64,000 bases of DNA from Dichomitus squalens LYAD-421 SS1 (taxonomy: Eukaryota > Basidiomycota > Agaricomycetes > Polyporales > Polyporaceae): contig NW_006766883.1 in assembly GCF_000275845.1 (NCBI RefSeq), positions 2,315,843 to 2,379,842 on the forward strand. Reading direction: 5' to 3'. The first letter of the stretch is position 1, and each line of letters starts with the position of its first letter. Below are positions 47,801-61,323 of the stretch, piece by piece. The position numbers were made by a program, and so were the translations under genes. The notes below the pieces were generated by a model. It worked only from the letters and a program-made list of their open reading frames with translations. It was not told where the DNA came from and did not search any database.

Positions 47801-49925
47801 GGACGTGTTGGCCGGAACGTCGTCATCGACTCAGATGCGACGCTCGGTGAGTACGACCTTCTGACCATTCACGACGGCTGCCGCATCGACAATGCCCTCG
47901 TACGTGGCTTCTGCGTGGAGCGCGATGGGTGCTTCCGCCTTGAGCCTATCGTCATCGGCCGTGGTGCCATCATCAGCGCTCATACGCAGATTTCTCCCGG
48001 CGCCGCTATTCCTGATGGCGCGATTTACGGACCGCACGCTTCTTCTTACGACGAGCCCTCCCCCAACACCCACGCTCAATTCGGTCGCGCGGCCATTCCC
48101 GACCCGCACTGGGCACCCAGACTCTTCGTGGCATACCCTGTCATCGTCCTTGTGAAGATTGTTTCGTATGCCCCTTGGGTCGCAGCCCTCTACCTCTTCG
48201 TTATGCAATCGAGCGCTGGCAACCTCACCGCGGTCGAGCGCGTCATTGTTTGGTTCTCGTCACCGGCACGCGTCGCTTGGCACGCCTTCGCGCGAATCGT
48301 CAGATTGACTTGCACGCCAGTCCTCCAGCTCATCCTTGGCATTGTCGTCAAGCGCATCATGGGCCTCAACAGCGAGGTTTATGCTGAGGACGCTTCGCAG
48401 TGGGCTCTGACCCGCCGTTTCATCAATCTACATTTGCTCAGCACACATGCCATGAAGCGGGCGTTCGACATCATCGGTTCGCAACCGGAGACGATTTCAA
48501 TCTTCTGGCGATGCTTGGGCGCGAAAATCGGCAAGCGCGTGTACTGGCCCGCGTCGGGTGTTTACTGCCCGGATCCTGAGCTCTTCGAAGTCGGCGACGA
48601 CGTCGTGTTCGGGTCCCAGTCTGCAGTGTTCACCACGGACGCCCACGGCTCGGACAGGATCGTCGTCAAATCGGGTGCTATGATCGCTGACCGCGTTGTC
48701 CTCCTTCCTGGTGTGACCGTGGGCGAGCGTACCGGTATGGGCTCTGGTGCGATCGCGAAGCGGGACATGTCATACGCGGACGGCTCGGTCTGGATGGGTT
48801 CAGAGGGCGGGGAAGCGGTCTGCTTCAAGAGCGGTAACAAGGAGGGGGCCGACGACACCATTTCGCCGTCCACGCCCTTCGGCCCCGAGTTCTACAAGCG
48901 CGAGGCGTCCTATTCCGCACTTCCATACCCGCTCCTGATCATCTTCAATATCCTCGTCGCCATCGTCTGCGCAGGCTATTGGTCGATTGGCCCCGTCTTC
49001 GGCATCCCGGTTCTCAACCAGCTTCGTGTACACCTTCCCCGACTACATCTCTTTGCTCCGGGAGCTCGGTCGATCTTCGTCCTATTCGGGCTACTGGCGT
49101 GCTGGTTCATCCTGATTTTGATCACCCAGGCGGTCATCGCCCTCCTATGGGTCGTCGTGACGAAGTGGATCCTCGTCGGCCGCAGGATCTCCGGCAGCTC
49201 GTACTCTCAGCGCTCGCAGCTTCATCTTGTCCTCTCGAAGCCTCTGTACAGAGGCTACGGCATCGGGGGTGTCATTGGCGCGATTAGCGGGTCTGCTTTT
49301 ATTGTCTGGTTCTACCGCGCTATGGGCGCGAAGATCGGGAAGAACTGCGCGATATTCGCTGGTGGCTTTACGGGTTTGATGACAGAGCCTGGCCTTGTTG
49401 ATTTGGGCGATAACGTCGCACTCGATAACTGCTCAGTCGTTTCTCACATCGACTCCCGTGGGGAAACATCTTCGAGTGTCTTGACAATCGGCCCTGGGTG
49501 AGTCAATCCTGGTTGGATCCGTTGTTGACAGTTCTAACCATTTCATCGACAGATGTGCGTTGCGCTCGGGTTCCCGCCTGCTCTCGGGAGCATCTATGGA
49601 GCCCACCTCTATGCTTATCGAACACACACTCTTGACGTCGGGCGAGAGTGCCGTGTCTGACGGCGTGTACGCCGGTTGGCCTGCGCGTCCCATGGACGAA
49701 AAGGCGTTCCTTCGCAGCAGGACACGTTCTATGGTGTTGACGACGTTCCACACCGAACGCCGCTACCGTAAACTTCAGCGAGTGCACGACAAACTCGACG
49801 ACGACCGGCAAAGGATGTATAAGCAGGTCGAGATACAAGACCGTGAGTTGCAGGAGGCGAAGCGGCAGATAGAGCTTATGCTGGGGTACACTTCGACTAT
49901 GCGCTCGAGGCCCAAGCGCTCATGA
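44812..49925 (+). CDS. Pls-like NRPS-like enzyme, copy 2
   Basis: Five exons at the same positions as copy 1 (44812-45465, 45533-45617, 45671-45812, 45865-49497, 49553-49925) give 1,628 residues. The adenylation motifs are LHTSGTSGKKK, LPSYGMTECMPIASPP, GGDVGYMDQDGYLFVTGRSK and KNAAGKPLRIK. The carrier motif is FFLLGGNSLLLG. Three hexapeptide-type domains, containing RMLGGRVGRNV, RCLGAKIGKRV and RAMGAKIGKNC, are each preceded by hydrophobic helices (for example VIVLVKIVSYAPWVAALYLF). A C-terminal charged helix follows. It differs from copy 1 mostly in the linker after the carrier domain, in the membrane helices, and by a four-residue gap before SYSQRSQ. All functional motifs I can see are kept in both copies, so both look active. 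Confidence 0.85.
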
Positions 49926-50040
49926 GCGACGAGATACCGTTATCATTTGTCCCCAGTCTGAATATTGTCGTTTTTCGGTATGTTAGGGTCGTCATCTGTT
50001 ATACCCGTATCCTCCGCATTCGCAATGGACTCGCGTGCAC

Positions 50041-50496
50041 TCTTCTAGGCATGGTTGCTGTATCTGTAGCACATTCGTGTTCTTCTCGCTTGGCTTAGTT
50101 ATCGTGACTTTCTGAAGTTGTGCGCTTCATTTCTTACGTACACGCAACATATGTACTATGCTCTACTACAATCGAAGGCACTTTGACACGGTCCGCTATT
50201 GAGAAAACGCACTGAATGTCAACCCCTTGAGAGGGTCGAAAGACTTCAAGTTTCTCATGGTCGCGATGACATGCAAGCGCCGCGCCCCTACGGTCACGTG
50301 CATCCTTGTGGCGGGCGCGTCACTGCCGTGCTTGTTGCAGCAGATGCATTGTCCTCCGTCTACGACCTGCCCCATCCTCCCTGCATGACATCTGCGCCTC
50401 CTTGCTCGACTACGACCCTCTGGTACTATCTGGACACGAACTGGAACGATAAACTTCACGACATAGACCTCTTGTGCATCTCAGGACACTTACGCC
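50041..50496. other. Spacer before the Pom152 gene
   Basis: 3' flank of the duplicated unit and presumed Pom152 promoter; nothing else seen. Confidence 0.35.
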
Positions 50497-53400
50497 ATGT
50501 CCGCCACCAAGCCTTCACCAGGCAGCGCGCAGGCTCCTCCTGGTTCCCGACCCCGCATACCAGAAAGCTTTCTTGAAGTGCCTGATCAGCGTTTGTACGC
50601 ATTGAGTTTAGGAGTGGCATGTCAGGTATGCTTGTGTCTCATCGCTATTGCGTTCAGTGCGTGTGCCGTGGTTTGCGCAAATGAGCGGATCTCTTGTACC
50701 GATCGCTCTTTTTTGGAGACGTTCGCGTATAGCTTCACTAACCATTTTCTGCTTGTAGGCGGTCAAGATATTTGACCTAGGGCGATATTGGCTTTGGCCG
50801 AGCGAAGGTCCACAACACTTCGCGAGAAAGTGGATGTTTGCTGACTTCGTCTACTGCTCGGTCCTGTCATGGCTCCGAGTACCGCGTCTAAGGTACAGCA
50901 AATCTGTGGTTGCTCTACAGATTATTGCTCTGTGGTTATTCGACGGTCTAGCCTTCGGAGGAATCTCGGTGAACATTGGAAGCGGGGGACCATGGATCCA
51001 GTCCGGCCGCTCTTCAGGTATGTTATAGTACGTGCTGGCTACCGTGGGCGCGTTGACATATGCATCAGGAGACGTATCTTACAGCACGTCCGCGATTTGG
51101 GATTACCTTCCTGACTTGGGGCTGCCGATATTGAATGGTGGTAGGGAGACCCACCTTCTTGGTCAACACACCGTCCGCATGTCTCCCATCAGCACTGCTC
51201 AGTTGAATCCCTACGCTGAGACGTTTTGCTTCCCCACTCCCGGCTCCTATGTTCTCATCCCTGTTCTTCTGAACAACACCAATCCAGCTGCCTTGAGGTA
51301 CAATCTGACACCTCTGGCAGCCTCCGAGACTTCGCGAAGTACTAGCAGGATCGAACATGTTGACCTGTCTGCGAAGGACCTCAGGGCCATCGAACAAAGC
51401 CGTGTCGACCATTTGCAGCTCGTCCGTGCAGCCCAGAAGAAGGATTCGGACGAGTACGACGAGTACGACGAAGACGATGACGATGAAGGGCACAGCCTCG
51501 GGCAGAACCATTTACAGAAGACACAGCACCTTACCTACATCCGCCTCAACAAACCTGGTACGCTCACTCTTGAGCGTGTCCTTGACCAGTCGAACGTCGA
51601 CGCGCGTCTCCTCTACCCCACGGAAGTGACAGTTGTGCCCTGTCCTCGTGCAGAGTTCTCCCCAAGGAGCCAGGCCGTTGTCAAGGATGTCCGGTGCGCT
51701 GCTCCCGGTCTTGTCAGTGGATCAGGCGAGGAGCTTCAGCTAGAAATCGACATTTACGGCGTTCCACCACTCAGTCTCCGGTGGTATCGCGAAGCCGGCC
51801 ACAAACGCGAGTCGTTCATGGTCGAAGGCATCGAGGGTGCTGAGCACGAGCGCCATGCGCATAGCGATGATGATCGCAGGCTCTCTTCAACTGGCCAGCG
51901 GGCGCCCACCCAAGTCCGCGTCCCGCTGACGGTGGTGCTTGATACCCTTGGCACCCACACGCACACGCTTGAGTCAGTGACTGACTCGCTCGGAAACGTC
52001 GCACACGCGGGCCAACACGCTGATGCTCCCCGCAAAGGTGCCCAGGACCACGCTCTCGCCACAACTCGCTCAGTCACTGTCCTCCGCCGGCCTGCCGTCT
52101 CGTTCAAGCACTGTGGTCCAGGACAACCAGCTTCCCTGCTTGTCGGGTCCGAAGCGCCTCTCACCATTGCAGCCGTACAAGCGGACATTGAGGATGCACC
52201 CTGGGATGTCGCCGTGCGATACGATCCTCCACCGGGAGAAGATGGCTCGAAGCCGAGCAAGCGGTACAAGGCATGGACGAAGAACCTCAAGACACAGGGC
52301 GATCGTCGGGAACTGACGCTACGTGCGAGCGCGCCGGGAGAGTACACGATCGTAGGCGTCACGGGGCAGTATTGCGAAGGTGACGTTTTGAGCCCCGAAA
52401 CGTGCAGGGTCGTCGAGCGACCACTTCCCAGCGCGGAGATAGAGTGGAAGAAAATTCATGAATGGTGCGTCCACAGTTCCAGATATTTCAATTTCAAGTC
52501 TAGTCGGTGGTATAGTTGATCAACGTGATTCGCTGACAACTTGATAATTTGCAAATCCCTTCGCCTTGGCGTCACAGCTCTGGAGACATCGGCGTTTCCG
52601 CTGCCTTGGTCCTGCATGGCACTCCGCCCTTCACAGTGTACTACCGCTCGCAGCGTGACGCTGAGAATCCGAAGGAGCACCACAAGACGTTCACGGCTTC
52701 GCGGGGGGAGCTGACCGTCCAACCAGATCGCAGCGGTCACTACACGTTCAAGATCTACCGGGTTAGCGACGCGAACTACAAGAAGATTGACCTCAAGGCG
52801 GCTGCAATCGAGCTAGATGTGCATCCGCCTCCTTCTGCGGACTTCGTTGGGAACGTACACGGCGGAAGAGGCAAGAAGAGTATCAGCAGCTGCTCTGGTA
52901 GTAATGTTGGCGTGGAGATCGAGCTGCGGGTAAGGCCGTGTGTACGAGATGCTCCCTGTACACAAGCTTATTTTCGCAAACTTAGGGTACAGCACCGTGG
53001 AATATCGAGGTGCAAATCGTCGGTCCCAGGGGCTCTGAGATCATTCCCTTCCGTGACATTCAGACAGCAAGGCAGTCCCTTTCTTTGCCTATTCCTAAGG
53101 CGATTGATAGGGATGGCGGTTCCTTTGAGGTTGAGCTGGGTACGTATCTCCGACCGGTTACATGGCCATCGACTAATTCCGATGTAACAGTGAATGTGGA
53201 GGACGCATACAAGTGCAAACGGTCTCTGTCGGTACCGGGGATTGCAGTCAACGTCCGCCGTAACCTAGTAAGTCCATCTGTCATAGTGAATCACTGGGAA
53301 CATTTCGGTAACGAGTGCAACGTGCAGCCAACTGTCAGATTCTACGGGAAACCGGACCAGCGGCGGGTGACGATACTCGACCACGAGCAGGCGATCCTAC

Positions 53401-55082
53401 CGCTGCGCTTAACTGGTGAAGGAGTCAGTCAGTCTGCCTACATAACTCCAATCGTTACTCAGTTTGTTCCTTGCAGCCTTGGCGTGTTCAGTATCGTCGC
53501 CAGGGCGGTCCCATCGAAAGGGCTACCCTGAAATCACCTAACGACGAGCTTCGCGTCAACGCAGCCGGTACATACGAACTTATTGGGGTATGTACCTACA
53601 ATGCCTGTACAATGTCGTCGGGCTCACAGAGACCCGTGCAGGTGAACGACTCCCAATGCCCAGGAACTATCGTAGAAAGCGAATCTACCTACCGGGTGGA
53701 CCACATCCCGCGACCATCCGCGAAACTCTCGTCGGATATGCAGTCCACTTATGAACGCTACAATGGCTCTCACATCCTCCCTGCGATCTGTGAAGGCACT
53801 GACGATCATGTCGACCTTGACCTCACCGGTACGTCATCCAAGGACTATTCTCCGGGTCTGGCGTCATGAACAGTGTTTTAGGTCGTCCGCCATTCCAAAT
53901 CATGTACAACATTGCGAAGGATGATGGGCTCGGGGGAACCAAACTCCTTGACCAACCTACGTTCAGCAGTATACAGCCTCGCACTCGCTTCCAGCTTCGA
54001 ACGTCCGAGCCCGCCCGAATCTACTACGAAGTGAAGCAGATCGGTGATGCTGCATATTCGCTGGCCAAGAACAAGGACGCCATCATCCCTCGCTCGGAAC
54101 GCCTCCTGTTCGAGCAACAAGTTCTGACGCGCCCCTCCGCACGGTTCAAGAATCACAACCGCCTCTCCTACTGTCTGAACGATGCTCTCACCGCACAGGA
54201 CTATTCGCAAAACGATGGCGTTGTCGTGCTTCAGGGTACTCCTCCTTTCCAGCTCCAGGTCTCTGTGCGCAACCTCGCCGCCAGCGAGATCTATTCCGAG
54301 ACGGTCGAGGTGTGGGACTCTCAGTGGCGGGTCCACTTCCCGAGCTACACCTTCCACTCGATCGGCCCCCACCAAGTGACGATCGAGTCCGTCACGGACG
54401 CGAGCCACTGCGAGCAGGTCGCCCCCGACCCGCTCTTCCGCACCGTCTGGGTCGACGTCGCCGAGACGGCGGCGATCATCCCCTTCAGCCGGCGTGAGGA
54501 CTACTGCGTCGGGGACGCGATCCCGTTCCAGCTGGAGGGCACGCCGCCGTGGACGATCGGCTACCGCGCGGGCGGCAAGGCGCACACGGCGGAGGCGAAG
54601 CTTTCCCCGTGGTCAGTCGCGCAACATACCCCGGGCGAGTTCGCCATCACGTCCGTCGCGCACCAGCAGCGGATGTGCAAGACGGCGGTGACGGACCTCC
54701 GGTACACGGTGCACGCGCTGCCGTCGGCGCAGGTCGGCCACGGGAAGCGCATCGTGCAGGACATCCACGAGGGCGACCAGGCGGAGATCGTGTTCACGCT
54801 CATCGGCGAGCCGCCGTTCACGTTCACGTACCAGCGCGCGGAGCTGAGCCCGCGCAAGGGCGCGCAAGGCAAAGTGCTCGAGACACACACCGTGTCTGGG
54901 GTCACCACGAAAGAGTACTCGATCTTCTCTGCATTGGAAGGTGCGTGGTCTTCGTTCCTTCTTTGGGAAATACATCTGACCCATGTATGCACATCGCAGG
55001 GACCTGGACGATTACGTCTATTTCCGACAGGTACTGTAGGTATCCGCCTACGCAGCAGGATGGCGTAGAGAAGTCTAGGTGA
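50497..55082 (+). CDS. POM152: Nucleoporin Pom152 (pore-membrane ring protein)
   Basis: Integral membrane protein of the nuclear pore luminal ring. Exon 1 is 50497-50625 (MSATKPSPGSAQ to VACQ), exon 2 is 50759-51017 (AVKIFDLGRYWLWP, SVVALQIIALWLFDGLAFGG) and exon 3 starts at 51069 (DVSYSTSAIWDYLPDLG). An N-terminal cytosolic part, hydrophobic segments, and then a long lumenal region of Ig-like repeats are visible. The repeats are marked by recurring G-x-PPF/PPW and YT/YTI-x-S/GV elements: YGVPPLSLRWYRE, LHGTPPFTVYYRS, LQGTPPFQLQVSVR, LEGTPPWTIGYRA and LIGEPPFTFTYQRAE. Near the end come EGDQAEIVFTLIGEPPF and TWTITSISDRYC, and it stops at EKSR. Several short introns; all joints I tested keep frame. 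A very acidic stretch (DEYDEYDEDDDDEGH, about 51448-51492) is notable. Confidence 0.92.
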
Positions 55083-55435
55083 TGATCAATGACTGGCTGA
55101 GCCTACAAAATGTCCTTCATGCTCTCGTCTGCACGCAATGTTTTCGCAACGACCGTCTCAATGTCTCCCGCACTCTAGGTTGTAGCACGTATTCTAAGAG
55201 TGCAATCTCTCTATACTCGCCTCATCGCGTCTAGTTAAATCCATCTGCATTGTGTCTTATCGTGTCTTGCTGCGTTCATTCACACCGATCACATACGAGA
55301 GCGGGTGACCTCGTCGGCCTAAGTGATTGATTTGTTACTGCTTCGTAGATATACACGACACGAACGGCTACAGAAGGCTTATACCTGGGCGGAAGCGATG
55401 TAGAACCATTTGGAGACTACACGGCGAAACAAGGA
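55083..55435. other. Convergent spacer, Pom152 and pyrophosphatase 3' ends
   Basis: About 350 bases of probable 3' UTRs; nothing else recognised. Confidence 0.4.
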
Positions 55436-56792
55436 TCAGTAAACCGGCTGCAGGAACTTCACGCGAGACGCACTGGAGGGGTCGATGGGGGCAGGAGGCT
55501 TGCGGGAGTCGGGAGGGAGGCTGGTGTAGGCCGGGTCGTTCTTGGAGGTATAGCCGGGCGAGCCCTGGACGCTGAGGTTGCGGCTGAAGAGGGAGACGAG
55601 CGCAGAGTCAGCATCGCGTCGCCAATGCTCCGCCCAGCAAGGCAACAAAACACGCACATCGAGAGATCGTACGACGCGGTCTTGGCGGCGCTCTCGCCCG
55701 AGATGAGACGGCGCCAGGCCTCGTGGCACTCGTGGATGATCTCGGTCGCGTACTTCTTGTTCTTCGCCTCGCCGCTGAACGCAAAGTTGTTCTCGGGCTT
55801 GCCGTCGGGGATCTTGTAGATCCGGAACCACTCGTTCGTCGCGCGGATGAGGCCGGGGAGCTGGCGCTCGACGTCCTCGATGTCGTTCATGCGCGACGCG
55901 AGCGGGTCGCGCACGTCGATGACGATCACCTTCCAGTCCGTCTCGCCCTCATCGAGGAGGGCCATGATGCCGAGCACCTTGACCTGCTTCACCTGGCCGA
56001 CGTACCCGACCTGCTCGCCGATCTCGCACACGTCGAGCGGGTCGTTGTCGCCCTTGGCCTTCGTCTCGGGGTGCGTCTGCTGGGGGTCCTCCCAGGTCTG
56101 TCGGCCACGTGTGGGGGATGATACGCGGCGCACATGCGACGGGCGAACGTGCACGCGACCGGATGGGAAGCGTCGGGGACGATCGCGAGGAGAGGAGAGC
56201 GACACTGATCAGCATCCCTGGTCTCTCCGCAGAAGGCGCGCGGCGCGCGTACGCACCTGGGGGAACGCGCCGTAGTTCCAGATGTAGCCGTGGTGGGGGA
56301 AGCAGTTGCGGACGTAGCGGAGGCGGCCCTTCTTGACGTCCTGCTTGATGGGGTTGAACGGCTCCTCCTTGGAGATCTCCATCTTGGCGTTCGTCCAGCG
56401 GGGGACCTCGACGACCATGTTCAGGATGCCATTGTTCTGGTCGGCGAAGAGGGGGATGTCGTGCCAGGACGAGATGGGGCTGCCGTTCTGCTCGAGGTAC
56501 ACGCGGTGCTCTGTCGACGCGGGTTAGCAGACCGGAGAGGGAGGTAGCGGAGACACGGAGGCCAATGGTGGTAAAGAGGGACGTGATGGCAACGAAATAA
56601 AGGCCAGACAGGTATACGAGGGCGGTGGGGGTGTGATCAAGACCATCTGGCCATACGACGATGGTGATCTACGGACAAGACGAATACTCACCAAGCGTGT
56701 TGGGTGCGCCGATGAGGCGAGTGGTGTATTCTGCAAGCACGATGAGCGCACCATCACGGTCAGCTGGAGCGGTGGAAAGACTCACGGGACAT
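55436..56792 (-). CDS. IPP1: Soluble inorganic pyrophosphatase
   Basis: Cytosolic family I pyrophosphatase that hydrolyses PPi released by adenylating and polymerising reactions. A tiny first exon encodes the first two residues; its ATG is at 56790-56792. A GT-AG intron is followed by [12 protein letters not shown], then [20 protein letters not shown] and [37 protein letters not shown] spans another intron, and the signature [11 protein letters not shown] carries the metal-binding aspartates. Then [20 protein letters not shown] and [19 protein letters not shown] follow. The last exon is [16 protein letters not shown] to KFLQPVY. Complete and typical. Confidence 0.95.
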
Positions 56793-57767
56793 GATGGAGG
56801 AGGAGGAGAAGAGACGGGCGTGATGAGCGAGGCGGCGGAGGGCGATGGCACTCATCCCCGTCCAAATCTGGCTGGGTGTATATGACTGTGCGGAGTCCCG
56901 GATGTTCTCGCTCTCAATCCGTCAACGATTATCACCCAAATCGGCTAGATAATCTCCATATTCCACCCACTCCCGCTCCCTTTCCGCATAATTGCCATCG
57001 GCCCCCGTCCATGGCAGAACACACCCAACGCTGTCGTCTCCATCGCAACTTCACTCAACAGGCTATTAGTAGCAGGACGACCTCAACCAGTCTCGGTGCA
57101 GACATTGCAGAAAACCTCGCATGCTACAAATCCACCAGCGCTCGGTGGCTAGAAGCATTGGTATATCCTTGACACTATATCACTGTCCAACACGCCAATA
57201 GAAAACAGAAGTCGAACAGAAGTCCGAAGCATCCGACATGCCAGCACGATCAGCGCCAGTACTGGCAGCGCTCCTCCAACGGCGTTTCGAGGGCATTTGA
57301 AGGCATGCATTTGATGTATTGGCAGTCGGGTCTTTCGACCGACTGAAGCGATTCTTGGACGAGACGTCATGCAAGCCGTACCTGACGATCTCCTCTATAT
57401 GAACGTGCGACTAAGAACTCCCGTCGCACTCGCTCGCCGTCCCGCAGCGCGGACCGTGTCCGCATTCCATCAGCACAACTGGCTCATGTAGACACTCTAC
57501 AAAAACATTGTATTGCTACGAGTAGCTGTTGTATACTACCTTTTGGCTACGTCCTCTCGTACACAGGTCCCTTTTGTGAAAATCTTTGGGAAACACAAGA
57601 AACAACAGCGAAGCAGGAAAATGCAACTATGCACGATAAAGTACATAAAAAGAGGGTAGGGCGTTGGCACTGAACGTAAATCCGTGGCCATGATGAATTA
57701 GGCCTTTTGTTGTATCCACGTATACGGGCGAGGGCGAACGGCTGTGCCCGAAATGAGCCCGCCACGT
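56793..57767. other. Spacer between pyrophosphatase promoter and homocitrate synthase 3' end
   Basis: Nearly 1 kb. The left part should be the pyrophosphatase promoter and the right part the homocitrate synthase 3' UTR. Short open frames only; no gene, RNA or repeat supported. Confidence 0.4.
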
Positions 57768-59443
<1,676 letters not shown>

Positions 59444-60065
59444 GGTGGTGAGTTTGGTGGTATGCGGGGATTGAGGACGATGTGCGTGAGTGGGGGCGGT
59501 CGAGGCGGGGAGAGAGGGAAGGAGAGAAAGTGCTAGTGCAGGAAGGAAGTCGGCATGGACCGCCTTTTGAGCGAGCAACAAAACTTGACTTGAGTCATTG
59601 GAGTGCATCATGTGACTCCACTGGGCCCCTCTGTACCAGTTCTCGTTAGTAGTGGCTTCCCATCCCGCGTCCTCCTGCCTCAAATTGCCTGGAAATCTTC
59701 AGGAGGTGTGGCTAGTAAGTGCTGTGAGGTTGGACTTGGGAGGTGGGTGGTCCTTCCACAGCGATCACTCCGGCAACAATTATCCGAGCTATACCTTGAC
59801 GTCGTTCAGAGACCTCTCTTGTCGAGATTATACGATCATCAGGTCAATTGAGGTATAGTATACAGCGGTACCAGTTGCCTTTGAGCTACGTATCTGAGCT
59901 TTCTGCGCTAGTACTATCGATGTCGTATTGCCATCTTAAGGAGCGCTTACTGAGATACGATGAGAGAATCGTCAAGGTGCTCCAGCAGTAGCACCATGCT
60001 TCTAGTATGCCTCAAGGGTGTCACCTCCGAGCTCAGAGCTTTCCCCTGTTCCAGGGCCATGTCTT
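59444..60065. other. Upstream region of homocitrate synthase
   Basis: Presumed promoter. An in-frame open extension of the homocitrate synthase frame occupies 59444-59683. The rest shows nothing I can assign. Confidence 0.4.
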
Positions 60066-60473
60066 CTAGATAGATGTCTGCAATGTCGGGTAGTCGGAAG
60101 GGTCATCGCAAGAGATCACAAAACGCGTCTCGCGGGAGATAGCCCAGGACGTTGCTGATACGGAGGGGATGTAGATGGGGCCGTTTGCTGGGATACCGAA
60201 GAAGGCTGGACAGACATTGAATTCTGGATTGATGGAGGTGCCAGAAAGCTGGCACAACATGTCCAGCTCAACGACATGGGGCTTGACAGCAGCGCGCAAA
60301 GATATCGTGGATTGTAAGGAACTGCAGTGACGCAGAGAGACGCGGAGGGACGTATTGTAGTGGGAACGCAGCGATAGATCACGGACGACCTGGCACAAGC
60401 TCGCGCCATATCCAGCCGGACGTCTCACGAAGGCTTCTTGAAGTAGCCCGTACTTGAGTGTCATTTTTGTAAC
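60066..60473 (-). CDS. Possible terminal exon of an unrecognised gene
   Basis: A 132-codon minus-strand frame from MTLKYGLLQEAFVRRPAGYG to SDYPTLQTSI. It follows a good intron (GTACGT at 60533 to CTTCCAG at 60474), and the frame is open from the acceptor. The composition is protein-like (PEFNVCPAFFGIPANGPIYI) but I do not recognise a family, and upstream exons could not be joined convincingly. It may be a small gene, a relic or chance. Confidence 0.3.
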   Translation of the reverse strand, partial: VTKMTLKYGLLQEAFVRRPAGYGASLCQVVRDLSLRSHYNTSLRVSLRHCSSLQSTISLRAAVKPHVVELDMLCQLSGTSINPEFNVCPAFFGIPANGPIYIPSVSATSWAISRETRFVISCDDPSDYPTLQTSI

Positions 60474-61323
60474 CTGGAAGATAAAGCGAATGTCAGTTGC
60501 CCGAGTGCCAATTGAATGGAACAGAGGACGTACCTGGTCGATAGCTACTCAGCTCTTAGTGAGCGAAGGACCTACCTGCATCAAAGCACTAGCTCAGCCT
60601 AAGAGAATTGAGGCGTGATGACATGTGTAGACGATGCGTGGACTGGGAGCAGTGCCGCCAGGCCTGAAGACTGTGCAGCCTGAGTCAGTACGGACCATGT
60701 AGCGTCTTCTGCAAATGTACTTGGCTCGCATATCACCAGGCACTAGTATTGTATGAAATCAGCCAACGCAGGGTCACAAATGTGATGAGAGTCGTTGACT
60801 TAATGGTGACCTCCAGAGCGATGAGCCCGCTAATAGGCGCCCTGAGCTGACTGCGTATGTACGGATGACATGCAGTGCTTGCGTTTCGAATGTCGGCTTG
60901 AACCTCTCACTTAACCTCCACCGTAGCTATGCCTCTACGGAGTATTCGAACGGTGTGCAACGTGCGCGCAGCTGGGAAGTGGACGAAGGTTACAGGACGG
61001 ATTAAAGGTCATATGGCCATCAGAAGCTAACAATCGGCAGCAGTACTCCAACCTGCTTGTGGCCCCACGGCGTGAGGATCGCCCTCCTCCCTGACGTGCA
61101 CGTTCCTGAGCTCTGCTTCTCATCCCGGTCTCCGCGTCGCACTGGGCCAGACCCGCTGTCCTTGCGCTCGTCCTTGCGCTCGACCCTCCGACAAGTCCCT
61201 TTGGGTTACGTGCGCTCTCGGGTGCTCCTGTGATGTCTTCAGATTCAAGTCAACCGTCTCAGTATCGCGCGTGAGTACACTATATAATCAGTGCTTGACA
61301 ACCGTGGATGGACAGCTTGACGA
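60474..61323. other. Spacer before the NIPA-type transporter gene
   Basis: No supported gene. A short frame MSSDSSQPSQYR at about 61231 ends in a splice donor just upstream of the transporter, but it does not join in frame to its first exon. Confidence 0.35.

Larger units (their letters stand above)
43245..50040 (+). repeat. Tandem duplication unit 2
   Basis: Second copy in the same orientation as 35889-42460. The coding parts are alike along their whole length with the same intron positions; the flanks are patchy. Confidence 0.8.

Noticed and set aside
55723..56121. Plus-strand frame rich in Leu/Asp/Val
   Set aside because: Antisense shadow of the GC-rich pyrophosphatase exons.
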